DNA of 64,000 bases from Nereocystis luetkeana (Eukaryota; Sar; Phaeophyceae; Laminariales; Laminariaceae), in NCBI GenBank assembly GCA_031213475.1, contig JARUPZ010000030.1, positions 310,001 to 374,000 of the forward strand, given 5' to 3'. Below the pieces are notes generated by a model. That model was given only the letters and a program-made list of their open reading frames with translations, was not told where the DNA came from and searched no databases. The translations under genes and the position numbers were made by a program. Positions 49,501-60,764 of the stretch are shown here, one piece after another (the stretch's first letter is position 1; the number at the start of each line of letters is the position of its first letter).

Positions 49501-52500
49501 CACCACTAACCTCCTACTGGCCAAGCTTCGGTGCCATATCGAGTGCCATGGAATGCTAGGTTCCAAGAGTGTACCCCACATCGAACTTTGGGAATAGGTC
49601 GCGGTCGATGACCAATCTGCCGCTCCGGGCATGCAGTTGTCAGTCTGCCAGTGTTTCGGGCGGCGCATGCGTGCTCTTCTTCCTTTTGTCGATAGTTTCT
49701 CCTCTCTGACATAATCACTAAATCTGGCGATGACCTTGGTGCAGGAGGCTGCCGTGCGGCACGAGAAAGAGCTTGCCGACGAGCGGCAACGCCAGAAAGC
49801 TGTGCTGGATGAGCAGCGGAGCGCTACTCTGAACTTGCAGGACAGGAAGCAGAAACGGGAGGCATCGCTAGTCCAGGCGAAGAAAGAGGTGCACGCGGAT
49901 TGTGGTTCCGTCTACAGGCGCATCCGGGGCTGTCGAGGGGGAGAAGGGGCGGTTAGGTATATGGAGTATCTCAAACACGGTACACCCGGGCATGAGCCTT
50001 TCCGCGTGTGCGGTCGAAAACGTTTGGGGGAATAATTCCACGGATGTTGTGTACCCAAGTGATGTATAGCGGATCTATGGTAAGAGTGTGAGAAATGTTC
50101 GCATGTGGTCCCCAGAATACTTCTACGCTTGTTTCCTGTTGATGTAGTCACACGATAGCTGCTTCAGTTCTTTCATAGAACGACAAGTCCTCCAGAACAA
50201 AAACAAGACTGTATCCGCATCCAACAGCACGGCCTTTACTCTCATCAATACCCCAAGGATAACTTTTCTTACCTTTATTTGCGACGGAATACAAATAGTG
50301 CGTGGTTCAACTACCATCTGTTGGTGAGAAGCGTTTGCCGCATGCCTCGTGCCTTCTTCCTTGCCCAGTCCGACGAGGCTTCGGGAAAGGTGGAAAAGCT
50401 TCAAGCGGCGCTGGCGGATGATAGTGCGGGGCAGGAGGCAAGCGACCGACTGTCGGAGGAGATTAGTCAGCTCAAGGCGCGCGTCGCGTCCGAGCGAATG
50501 CGTTTTAGCCACATCACCGAGGCGCTCGAGGCGGCGAAGGGATCGCTCGAGGAGGTGCGGCCATATAGCGGGGGTTCACTACAGTGGAACTATCAATATT
50601 CACGTATTATACATTGTACCGTGGAGTCCACTCTACCGCCGTGGACGATTGCAGCAGGTTTACGTATCGTACGTTTTCGTCTGCGGGCGCTCTATGTTTG
50701 AGTCAATCCGAGCGCATGTTTGGGTAGTTTGTATCCTCGGGCGTGCAAAAAGGGGCACAGCGAGGCGGTTTTTTCCATCTAAAGACGAGACGACAAGACT
50801 CGCGCATCAGGGGGTGAACACCGTCTCATGTTACATCCCTCCAACCGAGATTCAAATCCCTCCCCCTCGACGCCTGTTTTGTTTCTGCTGACGGTTTATC
50901 GATCTACTCGCGCCAAATAGCGTGCTGCTAAGCAGGAAGCACAAGAGGAAGATCGGCGCGTCAGACTTGAGCGACTGAGATCGGAAAACGCCGCAGAAGT
51001 GAAAACCCTTTGCGCGGAAGCCGCCGACGTTCTGGGTAAAGTCGAGAAGGCGTGGGAAACAGAACGAACCGAGTTAGAGCGAGGGTTAACTGAGCAGGTA
51101 CAGTACCTCGCAACAACGACATCCTTTTTATTCCTGGGATATTGTTCCACCCCAGAGTTAGTAGAGCCTGTTTCCACGGACTAGATTATGACGAAGAACC
51201 AATGTAAGAACAACAACAGCAGCAATAATTATCTTTGTTGGCCCCGGATTGCGCATGGTGCCTGTGTCACTGCAGACGACATGGTGAGATTCGGAAATGT
51301 ACCGTACAAATCTCCTTTGGGCAGAGCATTGGGGGCGAGAATAGATTCGCCAACGGAGTATATGCATCGTAGATCCAGTTTGACTGCGTGCATGCGGTAT
51401 TGTGAGCAGCAGCCCGATCAAGACGTTGAGGTATACCACTGGAAGTTGAGGTAGCCGTCCTATAGATACAGGAGGTTAGCGCGGTGGACCTCTGTTTTGG
51501 TCGACATAGAAAAAGTGAAAAGCGTCACGAATATGAACGCATTCTCCGCTTTGACAGTTAATTTATGCATACCTTCCAAGCGTTGGGCTGTTTACCGAAC
51601 CACGCGCGCTTTTGTGTACTCTTCGTGCGGTCGCGTTTGATCAGATAAGGCAGGCGAGCACAATACTGGAAGAAACCGTCCAGGGCGCTGCCAAAGTACT
51701 TTCTGAGGCAGCGGCGACAACGAAGAGCTCAGTAGATGCCGCGAAGCAGGCAAGCCACAGGGGGGCCACTACTGCTCCGGCACGTGTGCCGTAACCGACG
51801 CATTGTTACCTTTCTCGTTTTCTTTCAACTATACACGGTAACAATCAAATTTGTCGCACCCGTCTAAAGCAGGAAGCTTTTCGGAACGAGAGCTTAATGC
51901 AGCCTATGCATAGTGCGGGTGAATGTCGCCTGTCCACCCCCTTCCCTACACCGTGGCTTGCGCGTGGTCTTACGTTTCTCACCCCACTTATTCTCTGACG
52001 GTGGGCTGGTATGGTCACGGCTGAAAGCAGGGGGCAGGCCAGTTAGACGAGGCACGGCTGTGGATGAAGAGCAAGGAGGGGGAGCACTCTAGCTCAAAAC
52101 AAATCGATCAGACAAACAAGCAACTGCACACAAGTCTTCGGAGAGAGATGGAGCGCGCCAAACAGGCGAGTTCGTTACCGACGCCGTTGAGTCGAGCACA
52201 AGATACACAATACGTGGTACTTGGTAGTTCGAGTTTTTCAAAGTATGCTTCCTCCTAAATATTGGCAAACCTTTGCTTGCCGGTGAGTACATTGGGGTAG
52301 AACGACACTTTTTCGTTCCCTTCTCGCAAGGGAGTGTGTAGTCATACTTAAAGGATGATTCAAAGTTAGATCGTCTGATACGAATCTGTTTTCAAGTAGT
52401 GGTAACAGCCAACCCTCATCACGATATGTATGTGTATCGACTGACCTGACCCCCTACAACGATTGGCGTAACTGTAGTAATCGGCGAAGCGACCCCTTCT

Positions 52501-55500
52501 TCACACTGAGGCAAGATATCGCGGGACACCTTCGGCGCACCTTCGTGCTCTGCGGGTTCACTAGCAGATACATGCAGATTTTTCTTTTTTTCATTACGAA
52601 ACGCCCGACCGAAGGATCCACACATATACAGCTGCTCCATCTCCTCTCCCAGCCTACGGTGTGGTCTAAGCTACACGCGTGCGCAAAGCTTCATACCTCG
52701 TATACAGCCAGCTATGACGACCCAAGCAAAGCGAGAAGAAAAGCGGCCTTGTGTCAGACGTGTAGGTAGAACATGCGGCAGTACACGTAGGTCATCGTGT
52801 ACGCGCGTACGAGTCGGACATCTCCCTACACCTTGCGCTTCGGATGCAGCATCTCCAACCCTTCCCCCCCCCCTCCGACAGCCCGGACCGCTTCGTGTGA
52901 TCGACCCTGATTACGTCATCTCCCTTCGATACTTGTTCCTTCCAAAGTTCAAAAAGTGGTAGGGAGTAGATTGGTTTGTAAGCCTTTTCAAACTACTATT
53001 TATTAGCCGTACGCGAGGGTAGAAAGGCGTTCCTTTTGTGTTTTCTTGCTGAGGCCTCTACCTCATCCAAAACCCGACTTTCGAGAAACAATGGAACGAA
53101 CACCCGGTGAAAAATCCCACGCCCTAGCCATGCGACGAAAAATAATGCAAACGACGCCGATATCGGGCACTTACCCCAGTTGGGGAGCCCCATCAGTCGG
53201 AAAGGAATCATCCGAAAAGTGCCAACTTTATTGTAGCAGGAATCTATAACCGCTCGAGGTACCGTCGAGCTGCGCACGAGGAAAAACAAAATCACCCATC
53301 ATTGCCGTGGTGGTGCTCTTCGTTTCTCTTTTCAGCTTCACAACCAGATCGAGGATACGAAAGGCCAGGCTCGAACGTATGCGCGAGTGCGCCCGATGGA
53401 CGCGCAAGAAAAGGAAGGAGGCTGCAAAGAGGTGGGTTCTGCAGAGAGCACTCGTGCTCGGGTTGGACGGCAAAGTCGGCAACATCCGGATCTACCCTGG
53501 TTTGTCTGCAAGATCGACCGACATATGTCCGAGAACGCGTCCCCCTCAACGCTTCCTCCCCCCCCCTCCCCCCCCTCCGCGTTTGGCGTTTGGAACCTAA
53601 CCCCCGCACTGAATTTTTGGTGACCATGCCGTTACCGAACGGTTTTGTTTTGTCGGAGTAGATTTGCCTGAGAGACGGTAAGCAAACACTAGCACTACTC
53701 ACGGCGGAAAAGCAGCAGCAGCACTGGACGTACACCCACGTGTTCCAAGTATCGTCTGCGGACGCCTCCGCGATCAGTGCGGGGCAGCTAGAGCTGCACC
53801 GCGAGGTGGAAGGACTAGGGACATCTTTCGCGGATGGGCACAGCGTGCTCCTGATGGCTGTCGGCGCCGTAGGCTCGGGTAAAACGCTGACCTTGGTGGG
53901 GGACCCAGAAGAGGCAAAAACCAAGGGAGGCTTTTTCTTGGCGGAGGCGAGCAGTGGCGTGGCCTCAGAAGCCGGGGAGGCACCGACAGCAGCACCAGCA
54001 GCAGTTAGTCAAAATGACAAGAAGCCAGCCAAAAAGGGTAAGGGTAAGGGGGGTCCTGTAGACGGCGGGGCTGGGGGGGGGCTGGGGGAAGGGGGTGGGG
54101 GAGTCGCTGCCAAAACAATCCCTTTGGCGGGAGTCTTCCCGCGGCTTGTGGCGGAGGCCTTTGCAACCCTGAACCACCGTAGTGCGCAATCCGCGTTTGT
54201 GGTGTGGGTCAGCGCCGCGTCTGTTACGATGCCGGTGGCGGGGGGGTCAACCAGTGATGTGGTGGAGTGCCTACTGCCTCCCCCACCACCGTTGGCCGGA
54301 AACACACCTTCAGGGGAAGCCGAAACAACCGAGAACAACAGCGCTCAAAGCAAGGATAAGCGAGACCCCCATCGTCCGCCACACGCACCTCCAGACGACC
54401 GTCTTTGGGGACGCGCGGTTGCCGCGTCGACGCCTCAGGAGGCATTGACATTTTTCGAGGACGCCAGATCACGCGCCGCGAGTTCAAAAGCGTCGGAGGG
54501 GGGCGAAGCGAGACACTTTCTGTCGAGAATTCGGGTGGAGCTTGTCAACAGGAGCACGAACGAACAGTCGTCATGTGAGATGGTAGTGATGGAGCTGGCG
54601 GAGGAGAAGCCAGAAGCATCATGGCCGGCGGCGCTTGCGGAGATGGTTCGCTCGAAAGCTGCTGCCTCGGTGTCTGCCGCAGCCCCGGAGGAGGCGGAGG
54701 GGTTTCTGGGGATGGTGAAAGGCTGCCTCACAGACACAGCCAAGGTGCGTGACGCGATCATGGCAGTGCAGCCAGTCGAAAGTGCACACCTTCTGCCCTA
54801 AGAGAGGTAAACAGATGATATGCATACAGTTGTCCACCAAGTGCCTTTAACGTCGGTGCCAGAGGTCTTTTTGTTTTAGCAAGCGATTGCTGCTTCTTTG
54901 GAGAAGAATGACGCACGAAACGACACGCAAAACCAACTATATCGCACGCATGACGATCCAGCTTGCTACAGGGTAGCGAGGTTGTGTTCAGGCAGCGACA
55001 GCTACAACATATACATCAAGCTAGCGAGTCATTTTTCTGCAGAGTATCAGAGTGCTGTGGGCGTTCTGACAATTCCGTTGCCACGACCCTCGCAACAGCT
55101 AACTTCCCTTGCATGACGCAACATATAGGCCTCACACGCTTTGTGAACACCTCAAACAGTCCTCACCCATCATGTCCCATCCTTTGGAAGGTTGTTACGC
55201 TCTTGTGCGTGAGCCCGGCCGACAACCATGCGGAGAAGACGGAGAGAGTTCTGAACTTCGGAAAAGCTTGCGAGAACTCGGCCGTAGACGGTGCATCTCA
55301 GTTAAAGTGAGTGAGGCCGGCTGCTGGATTTTCTGTTCGTGGTACACAAGTCTCTGATGTTTGCGAAGGCTCGCGGCACGCCATGCGGCACGTGCACTTG
55401 CACCTACGGTACGGGGGAACCCACCCCGGTGATAACACTGTTATTATTACACGCAAGGAGGGGAGTCCTTACGTAGAGTGGTCTTCTCTCTTCGGCGAGC

Positions 55501-56323
55501 CCCATGTAGGCGCGCTTGGTATTGAAATGCAGCGCTGACCCACCACTCTCCGCCGCTACGAGTAGACTTTGTGGAAAGCGCTTTCTAGGACGCACATGGT
55601 GGCCCCGAAAATAGTTTATGCAAAGACCGCCCTCGCGGTTACGGCAATGGGCGGGTCAGCACAGCTCTTGAGCAGCAAAGCAGGTGCGCCTATATGGGTT
55701 CACTGAGGAAATATGGCCGCGCTATAGACTACCCTTGTCAGGTTTCATCAGTTCCATCTCCGGCGCGAGTTCCCCCCATATCGTAGGTTAATACGTGTTC
55801 GTGCCGGCGAGCCCCGAGGATATAATACTCTGGGAAACTACTGCTCTCTCCCATTCAATCCACCTTCCGTTTGATGTTTTGCGCGCTGTAGTTTCCGTAT
55901 GGGGAACGTACCGCTTCTTCTCCGATGGGATATGATACCGTTCCTAGAGTTGTTGCTACAGGAAATTTGAGGTAGCTTTTGATTGCCCATCCCCAGTCTG
56001 AAATTCATCGTGCCGCCGCAAAATAACCACAAGAAGCTACGCACCAAGGACGCAAGTATAAACAGCGGAGTTCTGGTCGGCCCTCGACACTGCCGATGAC
56101 TTGGGCAGAGACAACGCATCCACTGTGTATAATTCGTAGGAGTTGTTAGCAACACGTTTTACATGTTATTCTGCTGGTTAAGATGGTGCGCGACCTCGCA
56201 CCTGAACGTTCTCTCGCCTACAGGGATCTCAAGAAGGAACTGGCCAGGCTTAAGAAGGAGACCAAGGGCACCAAAAAAGTCGCCCCGTCCCAGCTTCCAC
56301 GGCCTGCTGGCGGGAAACGATGA
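39801..56323 (+). CDS. Kinesin-14-like protein with ankyrin repeats, WW-like module and degenerate C-terminal motor
   Basis: Exons: 39801-40589, 44307-44512, 44911-45094, 45630-45878, 46478-46712, 47250-47461, 47901-48074, 48796-49050, 49745-49888, 50369-50554, 50936-51097 (or from 50921), 51654-51749, 52043-52165, 53336-53431, 53722-54744, 55191-55306 and 56224-56323 (TGA). All junctions are in phase, giving about 1,450 residues. Order: MGNAAS N-terminus, disordered Ser/Gly/acidic region, ankyrin repeats, a WW-like segment across 46712/47250, a coiled coil from about 49745 to 52165, then neck and motor. The neck LHNQIEDTKGQARTYARVRP matches the kinesin-14 'LHN.IqelKGniRVf.RVRP' form, and Walker A is GAVGSGKT. 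A C-terminal motor after a coiled coil fits minus-end-directed kinesin-14. The link of exon 1 to exon 2 rests on phase alone across a 3.7 kb intron. Confidence 0.7.
40735..41122. mobile_element. Foldback element built on CCGAAATTTCGG
   Basis: Two facing 18-20 base ends (GGGTCAATCTTAACGAGGAG at about 40896 and CTCCTCGTTAAGATTGACCC at about 41100, plus an extra CCTCGTTAAGATTGACCC at 41033) enclose several copies of the self-complementary word CCGAAATTTCGG and A/T runs. The left arm extends to about 40735. It is non-coding and lies in the first intron of the kinesin-like gene. Confidence 0.65.
41740..42240 (+). repeat. Imperfect ~230 bp tandem duplication
   Basis: The words GCTGCTACTGTGTATTTTGC / CAGTCGTTCACGACGACC near 41932 recur as TGCTGCTGTGTACCTTGCCA / GCTGTTCACGATGGCC near 42160. 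Flanking words CGAGCGTGTGTTCGG and GACCGAAAG also recur loosely. Confidence 0.5.
42503..42900. mobile_element. TIR element of ~398 bp
   Basis: Terminal inverted repeats of about 40 bp: AACAGACAAATCGGAAAAAT then GGGAACGAAG at the left, and the complement of AACAGACAAAACGGAAAAAT then GGGAACGAAA at the right. AAAT occurs just outside both ends and may be a target duplication. A 106-codon frame inside overlaps the terminal repeat and is probably not a gene. Confidence 0.7.
43055..43492 (+). CDS. Unassigned 145-codon open frame inside the first intron of the kinesin-like gene
   Basis: An open frame without a family I recognise, containing WIHGLGRERLAAASYGILP and LFFAIRDGWRSFVFYFVQTS. It sits between the TIR element at 42503-42900 and a GC-rich hairpin at about 43503-43530. 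It could be part of a transposable element or chance. Confidence 0.15.
   Translation: MRRSTLDLDIDSAHGQPARYLARPTNIDDGLEDIRWIHGLGRERLAAASYGILPNLNKSLFFAIRDGWRSFVFYFVQTSGQMFFDHAPGQLPPHDTGHGAKTVTLGWVGAPNERTPFRIHDAIVGFVDRCLSRTRNLAASNQRSA
43500..43532. repeat. Perfect GC-rich hairpin
   Basis: GCCGATGTTGGCCCAACATC continuing GGC: a palindrome centred near 43517, next to a poly-T run. It may be one end of a further small element. Confidence 0.55.
45630..45878 (+). CDS. Ankyrin repeat exon
   Basis: This 83-codon exon, phase 0 on both sides, encodes at least two ankyrin units: GICPLHYTCYADSLSLEAAE then ALLWRGADPSA, and CTPLHYAASAGDADLCALLV then EHGAQPQ. The TPLHyAA and G(A)dp signatures are clear. The preceding exon (44911-45094) carries VRDQEGNTLLILVCQHACE, and the following exon starts TQDYYTYTAVKYAKDAGHDA. 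In all there are about four repeats split across three exons. Confidence 0.8.
46478..47461 (+). CDS. Two exons forming a WW-like module
   Basis: Exon 46478-46712 ends LWVRHMDPETQLAYHMNDETG with a split Gly codon, and exon 47250-47461 continues ESWWETDLLAVAKDFV. The joined segment has the spacing of a WW domain: first Trp, aromatic Tyr, N-x-x-T/D-E-T-G, second Trp. The phase-1 junction restores the motif exactly, which is strong support for the splice. The remaining part (REWLVQEQVRSWLVAIFSRV) is a helical linker. Confidence 0.6.
49745..52165 (+). CDS. Coiled-coil exons of the kinesin-like gene
   Basis: Five short exons (49745-49888, 50369-50554, 50936-51097, 51654-51749, 52043-52165), all phase 0, encode charged heptads such as HEKELADERQRQKAVLDEQ, SDRLSEEISQLKARVASER and SLRREMERAKQ. 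The last two end in CAG|GCAAGC and CAG|GCGAGT, apparent GC donors. The nearest alternative GT after exon 51654 is out of phase. A further small exon between 52166 and 53335 cannot be excluded. Confidence 0.6.
53336..55306 (+). CDS. Kinesin motor exons (degenerate)
   Basis: Exon 53336-53431 holds the neck and first strand (KGQARTYARVRPM). Exon 53722-54744 holds THVFQVSSADASA, then LLMAVGAVGSGKTLTLVGDP (Walker A GAVGSGKT), a Gly/Lys-rich insertion, HFLSRIRVELVNRS at the switch I position and EMVVMELAEEKPE at the switch II position. Exon 55191-55306 supplies VTLLCVSPADNHAEKTERVL and NFGKACE, the kinesin 'vSP...n..ETl..L.FA' end. The usual NxxSSRSH and DLAGSE motifs are not present in recognisable form. 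The acceptor at 53722 is a CAG tandem, giving several in-phase choices (53713-53722). Confidence 0.75.
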
Positions 56324-57296
56324 ATGGTCAGAGATTTCCCACCTTTTGCCAGCTACGTTCGCGGAAAGAGCACGCTCCAACACAATCCTCAGTTTTGAAA
56401 GCGGGCATCGACCCACCAATTATTGGCCGTTTTTTTGCGCCGGAAAGGTAGAGAGACGTCAAACAATTGTGGCATATTGGTGCAGAAAGCCCCCTGCATC
56501 GCTAGCTTGGAATATTATACGGTGGGCCGAATTCTTTCAATAGAACAGCAGTAGGAACCAGTGTTACTCACTGGTGGGTTACTCGTTGACAACGCTATTT
56601 AAGGATATGCCTCTTCGTGCGCTCACGACGCTTGCACACTGATGCGGACGGTTTTCGGGTCTATGCTGGCGAGCAAACGGTCTGTCCCCAACAAGCTCAC
56701 ATTCGAGTCTTTGTTTGATCTGCCGACAACCACTGACACCGAAATACTCGACCATCCCATAACGGCACGCTTCAATCGGCGATCATCTACAGTAGCCGTG
56801 AAAGGCCAAAAGGGGGGAAAACGGAAGGGACAGGTAGCAGGAAGGGCGTGCTGTCCATATAATGCCAACATCTTGCGGCAACCCTACCATCCCTTAAGCT
56901 TTGGCAACAGCTCGAGCTAGCTGTTCACCGTATCCACTCCACCTGATCGCGGGTTGTACTTGGTCGATTGTTGTACGTGGTGTATATTTAATAGCTGTGA
57001 CAGGCATCACAGTACGAGGTTACGCGCGGCCATTTCCCCGCCATCCTTTTGATCGACCTTGGATCCATTACATTGGGTAGCATTCGTCTGTTTGTCCTTG
57101 AACAATAGGGAACTACTGGCGTCAAGGTTGTACTTGGTACATACACAAGGATAACAATGCACTGGGATCCATCTTGTTCGAACTGCAACCAGTACCGCTT
57201 TCTCGCACTCCACGCTAGTCACATACCTGAGCAGCACAGCTTTTCCGCTTCAGACCACATTGGAAGCGTTGACGTAATGCGACACGACGTTATAAT

Positions 57297-57560
57297 TTTC
57301 TTCCCACCATTCGCTTTATTGCTATTGTATGCACGGTTCGTCGAGGCGGTTGCCTAACCTACCAGGCTGCGACCATGTACCACCGCAGCGAGTACCTCTC
57401 CGTCCCGGCCTTGACATTTGAATTTCTTCACACCATTCACTTTATAGCTAATTTATGCACGGTTCATCGAGGCGGTTGCCTAACCTATCATCTATGCACA
57501 AGCTTCAAACATGCACCCCCGCAGTGAGTACTTCCTCCGCCCCGGTCTTTTGCCAACATT
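57297..57560 (+). repeat. ~125 bp tandem duplication
   Basis: The two units share TTCTTC.CACCATTC, TGCACGGTTC, TCGAGGCGGTTGCCTAACCT, CGCAG.GAGTAC and the CTCCGxCCCGG words in the same order. The second unit starts near 57424. Confidence 0.65.
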
Positions 57561-57639
57561 TCTTCATACAGACGACTCTTGCTCTTCATTCGTTCGAATG
57601 CATCGTACATACAACGAGTGCATATGCCAATACAGCCGA

Positions 57640-58130
57640 CCCATGGGGTACCCAATGGGACTCCCATGGCCCTCCGACGGGTTTGACGTGCTGGCCCATG
57701 GGTCGCCCATCAGTCGTCCGTGTGTTTCCCATGGCTTTACAGATTACGTTGCTGGTCCATGGGTTGCCCATGTGTCGCCCATGGGTCGCCCATGGGTCGC
57801 CCATTGGTCGCCCATTGGTCTCCCGTTGGTTGATACAGTTGACCCATGAGGTCACCGATGTGTCTCCCATGTGTTAATAGTGCTGGCGGCTGGGTCACCG
57901 ATGGGTCGCCAGTGGTTCTCTGATGGGTCTACAGTGTTAGCCCATAGATCATCCATGGGCCGCACATGCGTCTCCCATAAGTTTACAGTGCTGACCCATG
58001 GGTTGCCCATAGGGCGCCCGTGGGTCTCCCGTTGGATTGTGTAGCCGACCCATGGGTCACCGATGGATCTCGCACGGGTTTGTAGTGTGCTGGCCCATGG
58101 GCTACGCATGGGTCGCTCATAGATCTCCCA
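57640..58130 (+). repeat. CCCATGGGTCGC-type minisatellite
   Basis: Many imperfect copies of ACCCATGGGTCGCCCATGGG and related words (GGTCTCCCATG, GTTGCCCATG). A higher-order unit of roughly 50-60 bases (TGGGTCxCCxxTGGTTxACAGTGCTG...) is visible. CCATGG palindromes are frequent. Confidence 0.75.
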
Positions 58131-58144
58131 TGGGCGGAGCCTAG

Positions 58145-58195
58145 CTCGAAGCTCGGAGCGGAGAACGGAGAGCGGAGAACGGAGAGCGGAGTGCT
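58145..58195 (+). repeat. Short GGAGAACGGAGAGC tandem repeat
   Basis: About three units of GGAGCGGAGAACGGAGAGC directly after the minisatellite. Confidence 0.7.
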
Positions 58196-60764
58196 CGAAC
58201 TCTCCTCATGAACACACGGGCAAAATTCACAATAACGCCTGCGAAGATATACGCAACCCTCTACAACTTGTAACCGTCGCTGCTGGAACGATCCAAACGA
58301 ACATGGTGTTGGGCCTCCTCGTGCATCGGAGGAAGGTATATTTCGGCGGCCTTCAGCAAGACACAATTAATACTGGGGTAGACCAGACACCACGGTGTCC
58401 CTACTCGGTGCGCCCAAACGTAAATAAGTAAACTTGACACCTTGGTTGTCATCGCCAACAACTGCACAAGACATCCATGGAGGCACTTCGGCCTCGCGAT
58501 GGGGAGGGACACACACGGCTAAGTCGACGATCTCCCAGCAGCTGCTGGCGGTACAATCAAGCACACTATTGAAAACGTGACAGAGATCAAGCGCTTCTCA
58601 ATCATTTTCCTGCGGCCAACACCGGCATGCTGCACCGCCCAAGAGATATTTCCCATTTCATCGCATTAATGCCCCACAGAACGGAACGTAATACGACCGT
58701 AGCTAAGACGATCGCTGCCGGTTCATCGCTACATATTCCGTGCGTGGTAAGCACGCCAAAGCAAGCATTGTCTTCCTGACTGGCTGGATAAATGCTAGGA
58801 TAAGCACTCTTGTGGTTGTCTCACATGCGCTTTTAGTTCCGGCAAGCTTTTGAGAACTTCAGAACCCCCTCAGAGTTCAAGTATCCCGGTAGTCGAAGCA
58901 GGCTTAATCAACGACCAGCAAGGCGCGTGCGCATCGACTGCAGAATCGTAGGACTAAAGTATACCCGGCAGGCAGCGTGCGTGAGGCTGTCAGAACGAGT
59001 GACACATATGTTTAGGCCTTTATGATATTTCATGGCGGTGGCATCGAACTGGGATGCCGCCTGGTCATGTCACCTTGTAAGAGTAGGTGTCACATGTTTT
59101 CCCACGGGGACGGGGCATTCCGGGTGCCATCGAACCGAGGAACCGGTTGCTAATACATTCCCATGTAAGACTAGATATCCCCAGGTTTTCCATTAGGGAG
59201 AGGCGTTACCGCCGGGGGACGTCTCCTCCCAACCTCCACAAATACAACAGGAATCATCCGGTGGCTGTATCCTTACCCATACAAATGAACCTTCGGCATG
59301 GGCAAGTGGGGCAGTCGCCACACGTCATTGAATTCCATAATCCTAGCGCTACCGCGTTGCTACAATGCCGGAGAGTACCTTTGAATCTTACGAATTATAT
59401 ATATAGTTGTATTTAGCATATATCGTCCCTTGTATAACTCCTGGTACATCATATATCACTCGATAACAATAGCCCGCCCGAAATAACCTTGAGTAGATGC
59501 CGAAACAACGGGCATAGACGGATGGGTTGACCTTTATGCAAACATATGAAAGCAAATCAAATACGCAGCTATTTGGGCAGCATCAGAGATGTACGTCGTA
59601 ATCCAATCCGATCGCCCCAAGGGTTGAGACCATGGTATCAGCATTTTTGTTCGAACAACCTTGAAGTCTTATATTGAAGACGCCATCTTTTATCTCAAAA
59701 CCTGGCCAAACCCTGCGAGAACAAGGTAGTAAAAGGAAAACCACAGACCTTCCAACCCGCCGTACAGGTTTTGTGCTAGTTTTCCTTTCTGCAAGGTCAT
59801 CTCATGTCTAAGAATGTTCGCCGCGCCGAACGTGCACTTAGCGCGGGAGGTTACCCCGGGTGGGGCCCCTAATGCTTCGGGGTTGGAGCTTTCCTTCAAT
59901 CCAATACTCACCTGGTAGACCAAATTATCGGCGGCTCCACACCACACTACAACATGTCGTTATCATCCTTAGCTCTTGTTCCGTAAGCACGCAGAAACGG
60001 CGGGGGCATGGATACGGCCGTAGATGGTCATTACGGTGTACCCGGCGCGGATAATAGGGCCTCAATGCACCCTCAAGCTAATCCGGCAGGACGTCAAAGT
60101 GTTCTCTGAACCTTTCCGGTTTCGTTGTAGATCAATGCTCGGAAGTAGGGAGAAGGCAAGCCCACAGCTGTCTCTATGCACTAGAGCCCTACCCAAGTAT
60201 TCGTCCTTCGTCCTTCAACGTATCACCGCAAGAATTCCATACCACAGTAGTAGCCCTTCACACAGAGGATACACACATTTTTCCTCGAGCAAACAGTATC
60301 GGTTGTTTTGTCTGGACGTTTTGATCGAATGCCATTGCCTGAACAAAACTTATCGTACCACCGACGCGTGTGGTACACGGTGAGCGTTTTAAAACTACAA
60401 AACGAAAATTGCCTCGAAATTTCCACAAGACCGGCCTCCTGGTGCGGGGATCAAAATAGCCCTACAGCACCAGAATGCCATAGCCTAGTTCACCCATCTA
60501 TAGCATCACGTTGTCGCGAAACATTACACCAGGCGACGGCCTGACCTGTATTTTCCCTCCTCATACCATCCGCACCCAACGTCGGACACTGCTGAGTTTA
60601 GAGTATGAAGCAAATTCACCAGACACACCATCCTTTTCAAGCGTAAGGCATCCCCATACTCGACCACGTCAACTCGTTTGGCACACCGCCATGGTAGCTA
60701 ACGTGGTTGCAGGCGAAACGGCAGAAGGCGTTTTCCTGTCAGCTTCTTCTGCCAAGCGTTTGAC

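Larger units (their letters stand above)
56324..60764. other. Intergenic region with tandem duplications, no convincing gene
   Basis: It lies between the kinesin-like stop (56323) and the permease stop (60765). It holds a ~125 bp tandem duplication (57297-57560), the CCCATGGGTCGC minisatellite (57640-58130) and a short GGAGAACGGAGAGC repeat (58150-58190). Short frames on both strands, for example 59087-59416, have no recognisable product. Confidence 0.5.
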
